Assembly (NCBI RefSeq): GCF_002920535.1
Contig: NZ_PQSS01000009.1
Span: 62,001 to 126,000 of the forward strand
Direction of reading: 5' to 3'
Origin: Streptomyces sp. Ru71
GTDB lineage: Bacteria > Actinomycetota > Actinomycetes > Streptomycetales > Streptomycetaceae
DNA: 64,000 bases
Each line of letters opens with the position of its first letter. The stretch's first letter is position 1. Below are positions 9,588-18,694 of this stretch, one piece after another. The position numbers were made by a program, and so were the translations under genes. Below the pieces are notes generated by a model, which was not told the origin of the DNA, did not search any database, and saw only the letters and a list, made by a program, of their open reading frames with translations.

Positions 9588-11093
9588 GTGGTGAACGGAG
9601 CCGGCCAGGGCTGTGCGCTGAGTGCCGTGGCGGACGCCGTGCTGTACGAGGGATACCTGCTCTACCCGTACCGCCGGTCCTCGGCGAAGAACCGGGTCCG
9701 CTGGCAGTTCGGCGTACTGCTGCCCCGGAACTGGGTGGAGAGGGACGGCCCGGTCACGCCTGGACTCTCCGGCTCCGCCGACTCCTGGTACCAGCAGACC
9801 GAGTGCCTGGTCCGGGCGCGGCGCGAGGATGCCGCCGTCCGGGTGCGAGTGCGGTACCTGCAGTTCCAGCACAAGCAGGTGGAGGCGGCCGACGGAGACG
9901 GGGGGCACCGCCCGGTCGAGTCGTTGCGGACGGCGGACGGCGTCACACACCTGTCCTTCGAGGAAGCGGTGCCCCGCGAAACCGAGCTGGTGCTCACCCT
10001 GGAGGAGCTTCTGCGCGGCGGCAGGACCGTCGCGGTGGGGGCGCCGGCCGGTACGGAGTACGAGCCGTTGCCCGCCGGAGCGGGGCGGACGGCGCGGCGG
10101 CGCCGGGAGGTACGGGCCCAGGCGACGGTCGTGGCCGAGCCCCTTGCCCCGGAGCTGTACCGGTTGCGTGTGCGCACCGAGAACACCGACGAGGCGCCGG
10201 ACCCGGCGGCCCCGCGCGGTGCGGTGCTGGGGCAGGCACTGCTCGCCACGCACACTCTTCTCATCGGCGACGGCGTCGAGTTCGTGTCGCTGATCGATCC
10301 GCCGGCCGGCCTCGCGGAACAGGTGCGCGGCTGCCGCAACGCCTTCACGTTCCCGGTGCTCGGCGGGGCGCCGCAACAGTCCGGCGGCGAGGACGGGGCC
10401 ACCGGCGCGTCCCTGCTCTCCGCGCCGATCATCCTGCCGGACCATCCGCAGGTGGCGCCGGAGAGTCCCGGCGATCTTCACGACGCGGCGGAGATCGACG
10501 AGATCCTCACCCTGCGCACGATGCTGCTGACCGACGAGGAGAAGGCCGAGGCGCGGGCCACCGATCCGCGCGCCGCCCGGATCGTCGACCGTGTGGACAC
10601 CATGCCTCAGGAGGTCTTCGCCCGGCTGCACGGCACCATCCGCTCCCTGACCCCGGCTCAGGCTTCGGCCGAGGCACCCCCTTCGGCCCGGCCGGCCTGG
10701 TGGCAGGAGGGCGGTGACGACGGCCTCTTCCCCACGACGGACACCGTGCTGGTGGACGGAGTGCCCGTGGGCGGCGGCAGCCGGGTGCGGCTGCGTCCGC
10801 GCGTCCGGGGCGCCGACGCCCAGGACATGTTCCTGGCCGGGCGGTCCGCGCGGGTCTCCGCGCTCTTCCACGACGTGGACGGCAGCGTCCACCTGGCCGT
10901 CACCGTGGACGACGACCCCGCCGCCGAACTGCACGGCTGGTACGGCCGGTTCCACTACTTCCGCCCCGACGAGGTGGAACCGCTCGCCGTCGCGGACGCA
11001 GCTGACCAGGGCGGCCCGGCCGCGCCGGGGTCCCCGCCGCCCGCACACCCGGCCGACCGCCACGAGAGGGGACGGTCCGATGCCCACGCCTGA
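9588..11093 (+). CDS. Hydrogenase-locus conserved protein of unknown function (501 aa)
   Basis: First gene of the hydrogenase structural operon; 501 residues, soluble, without signal peptide or transmembrane segment. The N-terminal part reads VLYEGYLLYPYRRSSAKNR, then comes a beta-rich central region, a helical acidic segment (ILTLRTMLLTDEEKAEA, residues about 305-322), and a C-terminal part with DTVLVDGVPVGGGSRVRLRP and AQDMFLAGRSARV. I do not recognise a catalytic motif. The GTG at 9588 (or the adjacent GTG at 9591) follows a GAGGAG site. Its position 122 nt upstream of hhyS suggests a hydrogenase-specific assembly or electron-transfer role, but that is inference. Confidence 0.85.
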   Translation: MVNGAGQGCALSAVADAVLYEGYLLYPYRRSSAKNRVRWQFGVLLPRNWVERDGPVTPGLSGSADSWYQQTECLVRARREDAAVRVRVRYLQFQHKQVEAADGDGGHRPVESLRTADGVTHLSFEEAVPRETELVLTLEELLRGGRTVAVGAPAGTEYEPLPAGAGRTARRRREVRAQATVVAEPLAPELYRLRVRTENTDEAPDPAAPRGAVLGQALLATHTLLIGDGVEFVSLIDPPAGLAEQVRGCRNAFTFPVLGGAPQQSGGEDGATGASLLSAPIILPDHPQVAPESPGDLHDAAEIDEILTLRTMLLTDEEKAEARATDPRAARIVDRVDTMPQEVFARLHGTIRSLTPAQASAEAPPSARPAWWQEGGDDGLFPTTDTVLVDGVPVGGGSRVRLRPRVRGADAQDMFLAGRSARVSALFHDVDGSVHLAVTVDDDPAAELHGWYGRFHYFRPDEVEPLAVADAADQGGPAAPGSPPPAHPADRHERGRSDAHA

Positions 11094-11178
11094 GGGGCCC
11101 GCGGGCCACCACCGGCCGGCCGCCGTCCCCGGCGAACCCCCCGCACCGTCCCTCGCGGCCCCGACGGCCGCGGCCTGA
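11080..11178 (+). CDS. Possible 32-residue protein between the 501-aa gene and hhyS
   Basis: An ATG at 11080, preceded by GAGAGGGG at good spacing, opens a 32-codon Pro/Ala-rich frame that overlaps the end of the preceding gene by 14 nt and stops 37 nt before hhyS. It has no recognisable feature beyond low complexity. It may be a coupling peptide or noise. Confidence 0.35.
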   Translation: MPTPEGPAGHHRPAAVPGEPPAPSLAAPTAAA

Positions 11179-11215
11179 ACGGTTTTCCAGACCCGGCTGC
11201 AACGGAGGCCAAGAG

Positions 11216-12304
11216 ATGACCACACAGAGCGGAACCACCGAAGTCGGCGGCGAGCCCGCCAGGGCCGAGGCCAGGGAGGGCTTCGACGAGATCACCATCC
11301 TGTGGATCTCGGAGGGCATGAGCTGCGACGGCGACACGGTGTCGCTGACCGCCGCGGGCCAGCCGTCCATCGAGGACGTGGTGCTCGGGCTCATCCCGGG
11401 GCTGCCGAAGGTGAACCTGGTCAACAAGGTGCTCTCGCCGAGCCTGGGCGGTGAGGACTTCCTCGCCCCCTACCGGGCGGCGGCGCGCGGTGAGCTGGAG
11501 CCGTTCATCCTCGTCATCGAGGGCTCGATCCCGAACCAGAACATCATCGAGGGCGACGGCTACTGGACGTCGTTCGGCAACGACCCGGAGACGGGCGAGC
11601 CGCAGACACTCAACGAGTGGATCGACCAGCTGGCGCCCCGGGCATGGGCGGTGGTCGCGGCCGGTACCTGCGCGACGTTCGGCGGTATCCACGCCATGGC
11701 GGGCAACCCGACGGGCTGCATGGGCCTCGCGGACTACCTGGGGTGGGACTTCAAGGCTCGCTCCGGACTGCCGGTGGTCAACGTGCCCGGCTGTCCGATC
11801 CAGCCGGAGAACTTCATGGAGACCCTGATCTGGGTGCTCCAGCACGCGGCCGGTGCCGCTCCCCCGCCGCCGCTGGACCACATGCTGCGTCCGCAGTGGC
11901 TGTTCGGCAAGACCGTGCACGAGGGCTGCGACCGGGCCGCCTACTACGAGCAGGGTGACTTCGCGAGGGACTACAACTCTCCCAAGTGCCAGGTGAAGGT
12001 GGGCTGCTGGGGTCCGGTCGTGAACTGCAACGTGCCCAAGCGCGGCTGGATGGCCGGCATCGGCGGCTGCCCGAACGTCGGCGGCATCTGCATCGGCTGC
12101 ACGATGCCGAGCTTCCCCGACGCGTTCATGCCGTTCATGGACGAGCCCCCGGGCGGCACGCTGTCGACGATGGTGATCAGGCCGTACGGGGCGGTCATCC
12201 GCCGGCTGCGCGGCCTGACGAACGACATGGTGAACCACGAGCCGAAGTGGCGCCACAACAAGCGCAAGCTGACCAGCGGTTACGACCCGCACTGGCGTGC
12301 CTGA
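11216..12304 (+). CDS. hhyS: [NiFe]-hydrogenase small subunit, group 1h (high-affinity) type
   Basis: 362 residues carrying the Fe-S clusters that pass electrons from the NiFe site. There is no Tat leader (the N-terminus is short and acidic), so the enzyme is cytoplasmic or only peripherally attached, as known for group 1h. The proximal-cluster segment reads MSCDGDTVS (about 35-43): Cys37 is followed by Asp40 where most hydrogenases have Cys, the 3Cys:1Asp arrangement of actinobacterial-type hydrogenases. Other cluster ligands are seen in AAGTCATFGG, VNVPGCPIQPENF and the Cys-rich region around CPNVGGICIGC. The ATG follows a GGAGG site. The large subunit follows after 63 nt. Family members oxidise H2 at atmospheric levels during starvation and sporulation. 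Confidence 0.95.
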   Translation: MTTQSGTTEVGGEPARAEAREGFDEITILWISEGMSCDGDTVSLTAAGQPSIEDVVLGLIPGLPKVNLVNKVLSPSLGGEDFLAPYRAAARGELEPFILVIEGSIPNQNIIEGDGYWTSFGNDPETGEPQTLNEWIDQLAPRAWAVVAAGTCATFGGIHAMAGNPTGCMGLADYLGWDFKARSGLPVVNVPGCPIQPENFMETLIWVLQHAAGAAPPPPLDHMLRPQWLFGKTVHEGCDRAAYYEQGDFARDYNSPKCQVKVGCWGPVVNCNVPKRGWMAGIGGCPNVGGICIGCTMPSFPDAFMPFMDEPPGGTLSTMVIRPYGAVIRRLRGLTNDMVNHEPKWRHNKRKLTSGYDPHWRA

Positions 12305-12367
12305 GGCCGTCCGTCCCCACCCCGACACCGACCCGATCGACCCGAACAGCGAGGGGCAGTACCGCAG

Positions 12368-14161
12368 ATGACCACCACCGAGTCCCGGCCCACAGAACGC
12401 AAACCCGCCCAGCTCGTCGACATGTCCTGGGACCCCATCACCCGGATCATCGGCAACCTGGGGATCTACACGAAGATCGACTTCGCCAACCGGGAAGTCG
12501 TGGAGTGTCACAGCACCTCGTCGCTCTTCCGCGGCTACTCGGTGTTCATGAAGGGCAAGGACCCGCGGGACGCCGGCTTCATCACCTCGCGGATCTGCGG
12601 CATCTGCGGCGACAACCACACCACCTGCTCCAACTACGCCCAGCAGATGGCCTACGGCGTCAAGCCGCCGAAGCTGGCCGAGCACATCACCAACCTGGGC
12701 GAGGCGGCGGAGTACATCTTCGACCACACGATCTTCCAGGACAACCTGGTCTTCGTGGACTTCTGCGAGGCGATGGTCAAGGCCACCAACCCCGGTGTCC
12801 TGGCCCGCGCCGAGCGCACCGACGCCCCCCGCGGGGACATCCACGGCTACCGGACCATCGCCGAGATCATGAAGGCCTTCAACCCCTTCGAGGGCGAGGT
12901 CTACAAGGAGGCGCTGAAGGTCAGCCGGATCACCCGGGAGATGTTCTGCCTGATGGAGGGGCGGCACGTGCACCCCTCCACGCTGTACCCCGGCGGGGTC
13001 GGCACGATGCCGCAGCCGAACACCTTCACCGACTACCTCAGCCGCCTGATGCGCGTCATCGACTTCATCAAGAAGGCGGTGGCGATGAACGACGACGTCT
13101 TCGACTTCTTCTACGAAGCGCTGCCCGGCTACGAGGAGGTCGGCAAGCGCCGCATCCTGCTGGGCTGCTGGGGCGCCTTCCAGAACCCGGACGTCGTCGA
13201 CTACCGGTACGCGACGATGAACGAGTGGGGCAAGGCGATGTACGTCACCCCGGGCGTCATCGTGGACGGCAAGCTGGTCACCAACAACCTCATCGACATC
13301 AACCTCGGCCTGCGCATCATGCTGGGCAGCTCGTTCTACGAGGACTGGGTCAACGAGGACCCCTTCGTCACCCACGACCCGCTCGGCAACCCGGTCGACA
13401 TGCGCCACCCGTGGAACCAGACCACCGTGCCGGTGCCGCAGAAGCGGGACTTCGAGGGCAACTACAGCTGGGTGATGAGCCCCCGCTGGTTCCACAAGGA
13501 GACCGGTGACCACCTCGCCCTGGACACCGGTGGCGGCCCCCTCGCCCGGCTCTGGTCGACCGCGCTGAGCGGCCTGGTCGACACGCCGTACGTCAAGACG
13601 ACCGGCGGCGGTATCCGCATCACCCTGCCCAAGGGGGAGAAGCTGCCGGAGACGACCCTGGAGTGGCGCATCCCGAAGTGGAGCAACACCCTGGAGCGGG
13701 ACCGCGCCCGGCCGTACTTCATCGCCTACGCCGCCGCCATGGCCCTGCAGTTCCTGGAGGAGGCCATGGGCATGCTCCGGAGCGGCGACACGAAGGTGTA
13801 CGAGAACTTCGAGGTGCCGGACGAGTCGATCGGCTGCGGCTTCCACGAGGCCGTACGCGGCGTCCTCTCGCACCACCTGGTGATCCGGGACAAGAAGATC
13901 GCCAACTACCACCCGTACCCGCCCACCCCGTGGAACGCCAGCCCCCGCGACATCTACGGCACCCCGGGCCCGTACGAGGACGCCGTCCAGGGCCAGCCGA
14001 TCTTCGAGGAGAACGGGCCCGACGACTTCAAGGGCGTCGACATCATGCGCACGGTCCGCAGCTTCGACCCCTGTCTGCCGTGCGGCGTCCACATGTACAT
14101 GGGCAAGGGCAAGACCCTGACCACCGTGCACTCGCCGACGTACGGAGCCGACCATGGCTGA
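12368..14161 (+). CDS. hhyL: [NiFe]-hydrogenase large (catalytic) subunit, group 1h type
   Basis: 597 residues, full length. The two CxxC motifs that hold the NiFe(CN)2CO centre are intact: the L1 motif SRICGICGDNHTTCS (Cys77, Cys80) and the L2 motif DPCLPCGVH (Cys569, Cys572, His575). A 22-residue tail follows His575 and should be removed by the maturation protease after Ni insertion. The last 8 nt overlap the next gene, so translation is coupled to the NifU-like protein. The motif spacing and lack of a signal match the high-affinity Hhy/Huc enzymes known from Streptomyces and Mycobacterium. Confidence 0.96.
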   Translation: MTTTESRPTERKPAQLVDMSWDPITRIIGNLGIYTKIDFANREVVECHSTSSLFRGYSVFMKGKDPRDAGFITSRICGICGDNHTTCSNYAQQMAYGVKPPKLAEHITNLGEAAEYIFDHTIFQDNLVFVDFCEAMVKATNPGVLARAERTDAPRGDIHGYRTIAEIMKAFNPFEGEVYKEALKVSRITREMFCLMEGRHVHPSTLYPGGVGTMPQPNTFTDYLSRLMRVIDFIKKAVAMNDDVFDFFYEALPGYEEVGKRRILLGCWGAFQNPDVVDYRYATMNEWGKAMYVTPGVIVDGKLVTNNLIDINLGLRIMLGSSFYEDWVNEDPFVTHDPLGNPVDMRHPWNQTTVPVPQKRDFEGNYSWVMSPRWFHKETGDHLALDTGGGPLARLWSTALSGLVDTPYVKTTGGGIRITLPKGEKLPETTLEWRIPKWSNTLERDRARPYFIAYAAAMALQFLEEAMGMLRSGDTKVYENFEVPDESIGCGFHEAVRGVLSHHLVIRDKKIANYHPYPPTPWNASPRDIYGTPGPYEDAVQGQPIFEENGPDDFKGVDIMRTVRSFDPCLPCGVHMYMGKGKTLTTVHSPTYGADHG

Positions 14162-14708
14162 CACCGCCGTACGGCTGGCGGACCCCGCGGTGGAGGCGCG
14201 GCTCGCCCGCCTCGACGAGGTGCTCGCCGGCCTGGAGTCCGCTCCCGGACCGGCCATGGAGGCGGTGCGGCTGCTGACCGAGGTCTACGGCGAGGCCCTC
14301 GCCCGGGTACTGGACCACGCGGAGCGGCCCTTGCGGGAGACGCTGGCGAAGGACGAGCTGCTCGGTCACCTGCTGGTACTCCACGACATCCACCCCGAGC
14401 CGCCGGAGCGCCGGGCCGAACGCGCGGTCCGCAAATTGCGGCCGGCGGTGCGTGAACGCGGCGGCGACCTGGTGTGGGCCGGCGTCGAGGGGCAGGTGGC
14501 CCGGGTCCGGCTGGACAGCGGCGGCGGTTGCGGTTCGGGATGCGGCGGTGGGTCGGAGGGCGTCGTCGACGCCGTGCGGGCCGCCGTCCTCGCCGTGGCC
14601 CCGGAGCTGGAATCGGTCGAGGCGGTCACCGAGGAGCGCAAGGCGGCTCCGGCTTTCGTACCACTGAGCACGATCCGGCGCCGGGCGCTGCCCGAGGAGG
14701 CGCGGTGA
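14154..14708 (+). CDS. NifU C-terminal-like protein of the hydrogenase operon
   Basis: 184 residues. The first ~100 are helical and charged. A NifU-C/Nfu-like segment follows, with the Cys pair in GGGCGSGCGGGSEGVVDAV (about 123-141), and then VAPELESVEAV. Nfu domains hold or deliver Fe-S clusters; here the client is probably hhyS, by position. It overlaps hhyL by 8 nt upstream and the next gene by 4 nt (GTGA). The helical N-terminal extension is not part of plain Nfu proteins. Confidence 0.8.
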   Translation: MADTAVRLADPAVEARLARLDEVLAGLESAPGPAMEAVRLLTEVYGEALARVLDHAERPLRETLAKDELLGHLLVLHDIHPEPPERRAERAVRKLRPAVRERGGDLVWAGVEGQVARVRLDSGGGCGSGCGGGSEGVVDAVRAAVLAVAPELESVEAVTEERKAAPAFVPLSTIRRRALPEEAR

Positions 14709-15301
14709 GCGTGGACGGGGCGCTCGCCCGGGTGATCCGCTCCACTGCCGGCCGCGCCGAGTCGGCGGCGGCCGAGCGCTGCGAGCTGTGCGCCGCCGAC
14801 GTGGGCGAGGAGCACCCCCACCTGTACGACACCGGTGCCGCCGAGGTGCGGTGTGTGTGCCGGCCCTGCTCGGTGCTGTTCGCCGACGACGGCGCGGGCG
14901 AGGGCCGCTACCGGCTCGTGCCCCGGCGCCGGCTCCGCCTGACCCCGGTCGACACCGGGGTGCTGGGTGTGCCGGTCGGGCTGGTGTTCTTCGTGCCGCG
15001 CGCCGACGGCACGGTCACCGCGCAGGGACCGAGTCCGGCCGGGGCCATGCGCTGGGAGGTGGACGCGGCGGCCTGGCGGCGGCTGGTCGCCGCGGTGCCG
15101 CAGCTGGCCACGATGGCACCGGATGTGGAGGCACTGCTGGTGAACACCGTACGCGGACTCGACGAACACTGGATCGTGCCGGTCGACGACTGCTTCCGGA
15201 TGACCGCCCTGGTCCGCCGCGAGTGGCAGGGCCTCTCCGGTGGCGGCCGGGTCTGGCCGGCCGTAGAACAGTTCTTCGGGGAGCTGACCGAGCGGTCGTG
15301 A
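14705..15301 (+). CDS. Hydrogenase-operon accessory protein (probably DUF5947 family)
   Basis: 198 residues from the GTG at 14705, which overlaps the preceding stop. The N-terminal third has two Cys pairs suited to metal or Fe-S binding: CELC (residues about 23-26) and CVCRPC (about 47-52). A beta-rich region (VPVGLVFFVPRADG) and a helical end with EWQGLSGGGRVWPAVEQF follow. The domain name DUF5947 is from memory. A rubredoxin-like or zinc-binding chaperone role is possible; co-translation with the NifU-like gene supports a maturation or electron-transfer function. Confidence 0.75.
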   Translation: MSVDGALARVIRSTAGRAESAAAERCELCAADVGEEHPHLYDTGAAEVRCVCRPCSVLFADDGAGEGRYRLVPRRRLRLTPVDTGVLGVPVGLVFFVPRADGTVTAQGPSPAGAMRWEVDAAAWRRLVAAVPQLATMAPDVEALLVNTVRGLDEHWIVPVDDCFRMTALVRREWQGLSGGGRVWPAVEQFFGELTERS

Positions 15302-15321
15302 GGACCGAAAGGAGATCGGAC

Positions 15322-15528
15322 ATGGGAAGCATCCGGGTGGGCCGGCCCCAGGCCAGGCCCGATACCCCCTCCCACGTGCGCGGACTGCACCAGGGCAACA
15401 GGGGTCCGTACAAGCATCAGACCGGACATCACCAGGACGGCACCTCCGACGCGCGCCGCTCCACCGGTATCCACTGGAAACGGCATGACGCCCTGGTGAA
15501 GGACATGCCGAACATCTCACCGGGATGA
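15322..15528 (+). CDS. 68-residue basic protein in the hydrogenase operon
   Basis: The ATG at 15322 follows an ideal AAAGGAG site. The product is short, polar and basic with many His and Gly (HQGNRGPYKHQTGHHQDGT) and no membrane segment, and ends MPNISPG. I do not recognise a family. Placement 20 nt after the DUF5947-like gene makes it part of the operon. The His-rich, disordered look could suit metal handling, but this is speculation. Confidence 0.6.
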   Translation: MGSIRVGRPQARPDTPSHVRGLHQGNRGPYKHQTGHHQDGTSDARRSTGIHWKRHDALVKDMPNISPG

Positions 15529-15546
15529 GAGAGCGGAAGTGACGCC

Positions 15547-15765
15547 ATGAAGGCCATGAACGCGATGAACGTGATGAGCACAGCCGGGCGAAGAAGAAGG
15601 ACCGTGCGGCGGGGTCTGTCGGGACGGCAGCTGCTCGCGGTGCAGGGCGCGCTGGTGGGCAGCGTGGTCGCCACGGTGATCGTCAAGGAACTCCCGGGAA
15701 TCGTCCGGGAGTTGCGGATCTATCGGATGACCGGGGGGCTGCGCGCCCGCCACCGGTACCCCTGA
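15547..15765 (+). CDS. 72-residue single-span membrane protein in the hydrogenase operon
   Basis: Short basic N-terminus (GRRRRTVRRG), one probable transmembrane helix (LLAVQGALVGSVVATVIV, residues about 29-46), then ELPGIVRELRIYRM and a basic tail. The start may be MKAMNAMN or the internal MSTAGRR. It is the only membrane-spanning product of the structural operon, so it is a candidate for tethering the signal-less hydrogenase to the membrane or quinone pool. That role is inferred from position only. Confidence 0.65.
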   Translation: MKAMNAMNVMSTAGRRRRTVRRGLSGRQLLAVQGALVGSVVATVIVKELPGIVRELRIYRMTGGLRARHRYP

Positions 15766-15772
15766 GGCCGGC

Positions 15773-16114
15773 GTGCACGAGCTGTCGATCGCGACCGCGA
15801 TCGTGGAGCAGGCCGGGGAGATCGCGCGCGCGGACGGCGCCGACGCTGTCGCGTCGGTGACCGTCCGCGTCGGAGAGCTCGCGGGTGTGGTGCCGGACGC
15901 GCTGCACTTCGCCTTCGAGGTGGCACGCGACGGTACGGCCCTCGCGGCGGCCCGGCTCGTGGTGGAGCAGGTGCCCGCGTACGCCTGGTGCGGGGAGTGT
16001 GCCGAGGAGTTCGCGGTCGGCATGCCCCCGTTCTTCTGGTGCCCGCGCTGCGACCGGCCGTCCCGGGAGCTGCGCAGGGGACGCGAGCTGGAGATCACCG
16101 GCGTCCAGACCTGA
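15773..16114 (+). CDS. hypA: HypA, hydrogenase nickel-insertion protein
   Basis: 113 residues, standard HypA length. The N-terminus MHELSIA supplies the conserved Ni-binding Met-His-Glu start. The zinc-binding Cys pairs are in WCGEC and WCPRC (about 73-93). HypA works with the GTPase HypB to load Ni into the large subunit. It is the last gene of the rightward operon, 7 nt after the small membrane protein, and is separated from the other hyp genes, which are convergent. The GTG start fixes the MHELS N-terminus. Confidence 0.95.
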   Translation: MHELSIATAIVEQAGEIARADGADAVASVTVRVGELAGVVPDALHFAFEVARDGTALAAARLVVEQVPAYAWCGECAEEFAVGMPPFFWCPRCDRPSRELRRGRELEITGVQT

Positions 16115-16121
16115 GCCGTGA

Positions 16122-16164
16122 GACGGACATCGGCCCCGCCTTCACGGCGGGGCCGATGTCCGTC
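16122..16164. terminator. Bidirectional terminator between hypA and hypE
   Basis: A perfect 19-bp inverted repeat with a 5-nt loop (TTCAC) lies between the convergent ends, 8 nt after the hypA stop and 10 nt before the hypE stop. It can fold in either transcript. Confidence 0.9.
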
Positions 16165-16174
16165 CGGCGACGGG

Positions 16175-17266
16175 TCAGCAGATGCGCGGCAGCTGCTCGC
16201 CCAGCGGGAGGTCGAGCACCCGGGTGCCGCCGAGCCCGGTGGCGACGACCACCATGCCCGGGTGGTCGGCCACGCACTCGCCGATCAGGGCGGCCCCGGC
16301 GCCCTGCGGGTGGGCGTGCATCGCCGCCAGCACGGCGTCGGCGTCCCCCGCGGGTACGAAGGCGACGAGCCGGCCCTCGTTGGCGACGTACAGCGGGTCC
16401 AGGCCGAGGAAGCCGCAGGCGTTCGCGACCTCGTCGGGGACCGGCAGGGCCCGCTCGCGCAGCCGGACACCGGTACCGGAGGCGCGGGCGATCTCGTTGA
16501 GGGACGCGCCGAGGCCGCCGCGGGTGGGGTCGCGCAGGACGTGGATGTCCTTGGTGACCGCCAGCATGGTGGCCACGAGGTCCGCCAGGGGTGCGGTGTC
16601 GGATGCGATCTCCACCCCGAACTCCAGGCCCTCGCGCACGCTCATGACCGCCACTCCGTGCAGGCCGATGGGCCCGCTGACGAGGACGGCGTCGCCCGGC
16701 CGGGCCCGCTGCGGGCGGATGTCGACGCCGTCGGGCACGAGACCGACGCCCGCGGTGGTGATGTACACGCCGTCGCCGTGCCCGGACTCCACGACCTTGG
16801 TGTCGCCCGTGGCGACGGTGACGCCCGCCGCCTCGGCCGCCGCGCCGACGGCCCGCGCGACGCGTTCCACGACGGCCAGTTCCACGCCCTCTTCGAGGAT
16901 GAAGGCGGTGGAGAGGTACGCGGGCCGAGCGCCGCTCATCGCCAGGTCGTTGACGGTGCCGTTGACGGCCAGGTCGCCGACGCAGCCACCGGGGAAGAAC
17001 AGCGGCCGTACGACGTAGGAGTCGGTGGAGAAGGCCAGCCGGGTGCCGCCGAGGCCGAGGACGGCGGAGTCGGTGAGGGCGGCGAGGGTGGGGTTGCCGT
17101 AGGCGGGCGCGAAGACATGCTCGATCAGCTCGGCGGACAGGGCGCCACCGCCGCCGTGGCCCATGACGACGACCGGCTGGTCGCGCAGAGGGGCGGGGCA
17201 GGTCCAGTTCGCGGGGTCGACGACCGGTCCGGTCGCCTCCACCGCTTCGGTTGCGAGATCAGCCAA
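16175..17266 (-). CDS. hypE: HypE, carbamoyl dehydratase for CN ligand synthesis
   Basis: 363 residues, PurM-like fold: N-terminal [13 protein letters not shown], then FSTDSYVV and [13 protein letters not shown], typical of HypE. The C-terminus ends PRIC; the terminal Cys receives the carbamoyl group from HypF and is dehydrated to a thiocyanate that supplies the iron cyanides. The start is TTG at 17266, overlapping the hypD stop by 8 nt; a stop lies just upstream in this frame, so no earlier start is possible. It is the last gene of the leftward maturation operon. Confidence 0.95.
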   Translation of the reverse strand: MADLATEAVEATGPVVDPANWTCPAPLRDQPVVVMGHGGGGALSAELIEHVFAPAYGNPTLAALTDSAVLGLGGTRLAFSTDSYVVRPLFFPGGCVGDLAVNGTVNDLAMSGARPAYLSTAFILEEGVELAVVERVARAVGAAAEAAGVTVATGDTKVVESGHGDGVYITTAGVGLVPDGVDIRPQRARPGDAVLVSGPIGLHGVAVMSVREGLEFGVEIASDTAPLADLVATMLAVTKDIHVLRDPTRGGLGASLNEIARASGTGVRLRERALPVPDEVANACGFLGLDPLYVANEGRLVAFVPAGDADAVLAAMHAHPQGAGAALIGECVADHPGMVVVATGLGGTRVLDLPLGEQLPRIC

Positions 17267-18404
17267 CGGGGTTCATCTCCTCGCGGGGGACACGGGATCC
17301 CTGCCGGGCCGGGCCGTCGGTCAAGCGGCGGTAGAGGTAGTAGGCGGCGCAGGCGCCCTCGTTGGAGACCATGGTGGCGCCGAGCGGGGTGCGCGGGGTG
17401 CAGGCCGTACCGAACGCCTCGCACTCGGTCGGCTTGATCAGTCCCTGCAGGACCTCGCCGGCCCGGCACACGGCGGGCTCCTCGGTGCGGATGCCGGTGA
17501 CGTCGAAGCGGTGTTCGGCGTCGTAGGCGCGGAAGGCGTCGGTCAGCCGCCAGCCGCTGGCCGGGATGGGTCCGATGCCGCGCCAGTTGCGGTCGGCGAC
17601 TTCGAACACCTCCTCCAGCATGCGCAGGGCCGCCGGGTTGCCCTGGTCGCGTACGGCCCTGGGGTAGGCGTTCTCCACCCGGTGCTCACCGCGTTCCAGC
17701 TGGTGGACGGCGCGGCGGATGCCCTCCAGGATGTCGAGCGGTTCGAAACCGGTCACCACGATCGGCACGCGGTGCTTCGCGGCCAGGTCCGGGTACTCGG
17801 CGGTGCCCATCACGCTGCACACGTGACCGGCGGCGAGGAAGCCCTGCACCCGGCAGCTGGGGGCCGTCATGATGGCCTCGATCGCCGGGGGGACGCGGAC
17901 GTGGGACACCAGCAGGCTGAAGTTGTCCAGGCCGAGGCGGCGGGCCTGGTGCACGGCCATGGCGTTGGCGGGTGCCGTCGTCTCGAAGCCGATCGCGAAG
18001 AACACGACTTGGCGGCCGGGGTTCTTGCGGGCGAGGTCGAGCGCGTCGAGCGGTGAGTAGACCACGCGGACGTCGCCGCCCTCGCCCTTGACCCGGAACA
18101 GGTCGCGGTCGGTGCCCGGCACGCGCAGCATGTCACCGAAGGAGCAGAAGATCACGTCGGGGCGGGCGGCGATCTCCAGGGCCTTGTCGATGACCTCCAG
18201 CGGCGTCACGCACACCGGGCAGCCGGGGCCGTGGATCAACTCCACCTGTTCCGGCAGGAGCTGGTCGATGCCGTGGCGGATGATGGAGTGCGTCTGGCCG
18301 CCGCAGACCTCCATCAGCGCCCAGGGCCGGGTGGCGGTGGCCCGGATCTCGTCCAGCAGCCGGCGGGCCAGTGCCGGGTCGTTGAACTCGTCGATGTACT
18401 TCAT
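17259..18404 (-). CDS. hypD: HypD, Fe(CN)2CO scaffold protein
   Basis: 381 residues. Conserved Cys motifs of HypD are present: [10 protein letters not shown] (about 32-41), [10 protein letters not shown] (about 59-68) and the C-terminal Fe-S ligand region with [11 protein letters not shown] and [11 protein letters not shown]. HypD binds iron with HypC and collects the diatomic ligands. The ATG overlaps the hypC stop (ATGA) and the gene overlaps hypE, so the three are translationally coupled. Confidence 0.96.
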   Translation of the reverse strand: MKYIDEFNDPALARRLLDEIRATATRPWALMEVCGGQTHSIIRHGIDQLLPEQVELIHGPGCPVCVTPLEVIDKALEIAARPDVIFCSFGDMLRVPGTDRDLFRVKGEGGDVRVVYSPLDALDLARKNPGRQVVFFAIGFETTAPANAMAVHQARRLGLDNFSLLVSHVRVPPAIEAIMTAPSCRVQGFLAAGHVCSVMGTAEYPDLAAKHRVPIVVTGFEPLDILEGIRRAVHQLERGEHRVENAYPRAVRDQGNPAALRMLEEVFEVADRNWRGIGPIPASGWRLTDAFRAYDAEHRFDVTGIRTEEPAVCRAGEVLQGLIKPTECEAFGTACTPRTPLGATMVSNEGACAAYYLYRRLTDGPARQGSRVPREEMNPVG

Positions 18405-18691
18405 CGGACGTCACTTCCGTTCTCCTGCCGGGCGGCCTGTTCCCAGGCGTCGCCGAACTCCTCCTCCAGCAACCCCAGTTGCTCGAACAGCTCCAGGGAC
18501 GCCCGGGCCGACTCCTCGTCGAGGCGCTGCAGCGCGAATCCGACGTGGACGATGACGTACTCCCCCACCTGGACGTCGGGCAGGTACTCCAGGCACGCCT
18601 GTTTCTGCACTCCGCCGAAGTCGATCATTCCGGTGAGGGGGTCGGCGCGCTGGTCGATGGACACGACCTTGCCGGGCACTGCCAGACACAT
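18401..18691 (-). CDS. hypC: HypC, chaperone for HypD and the large subunit
   Basis: 96 residues with the diagnostic N-terminus MCLAVPGKV; Cys2 binds the iron precursor. After the OB-fold core ([19 protein letters not shown]) there is a somewhat longer acidic tail than in small HypC proteins. It lies directly between hypF (3-nt gap) and hypD (4-nt overlap). Confidence 0.96.
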   Translation of the reverse strand: MCLAVPGKVVSIDQRADPLTGMIDFGGVQKQACLEYLPDVQVGEYVIVHVGFALQRLDEESARASLELFEQLGLLEEEFGDAWEQAARQENGSDVR

Positions 18692-18694
18692 GGG

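Noticed and set aside
9051..11225. Long minus-strand frame opposite the 501-aa gene
   Set aside because: Same GC-bias artefact; the protein is Arg/Gly-rich without motifs.
10955..14257. Very long open frame antisense to the hydrogenase genes
   Set aside because: It is a mirror of high-GC third positions in hhyS/hhyL; no starts with ribosome binding sites and low-complexity protein.
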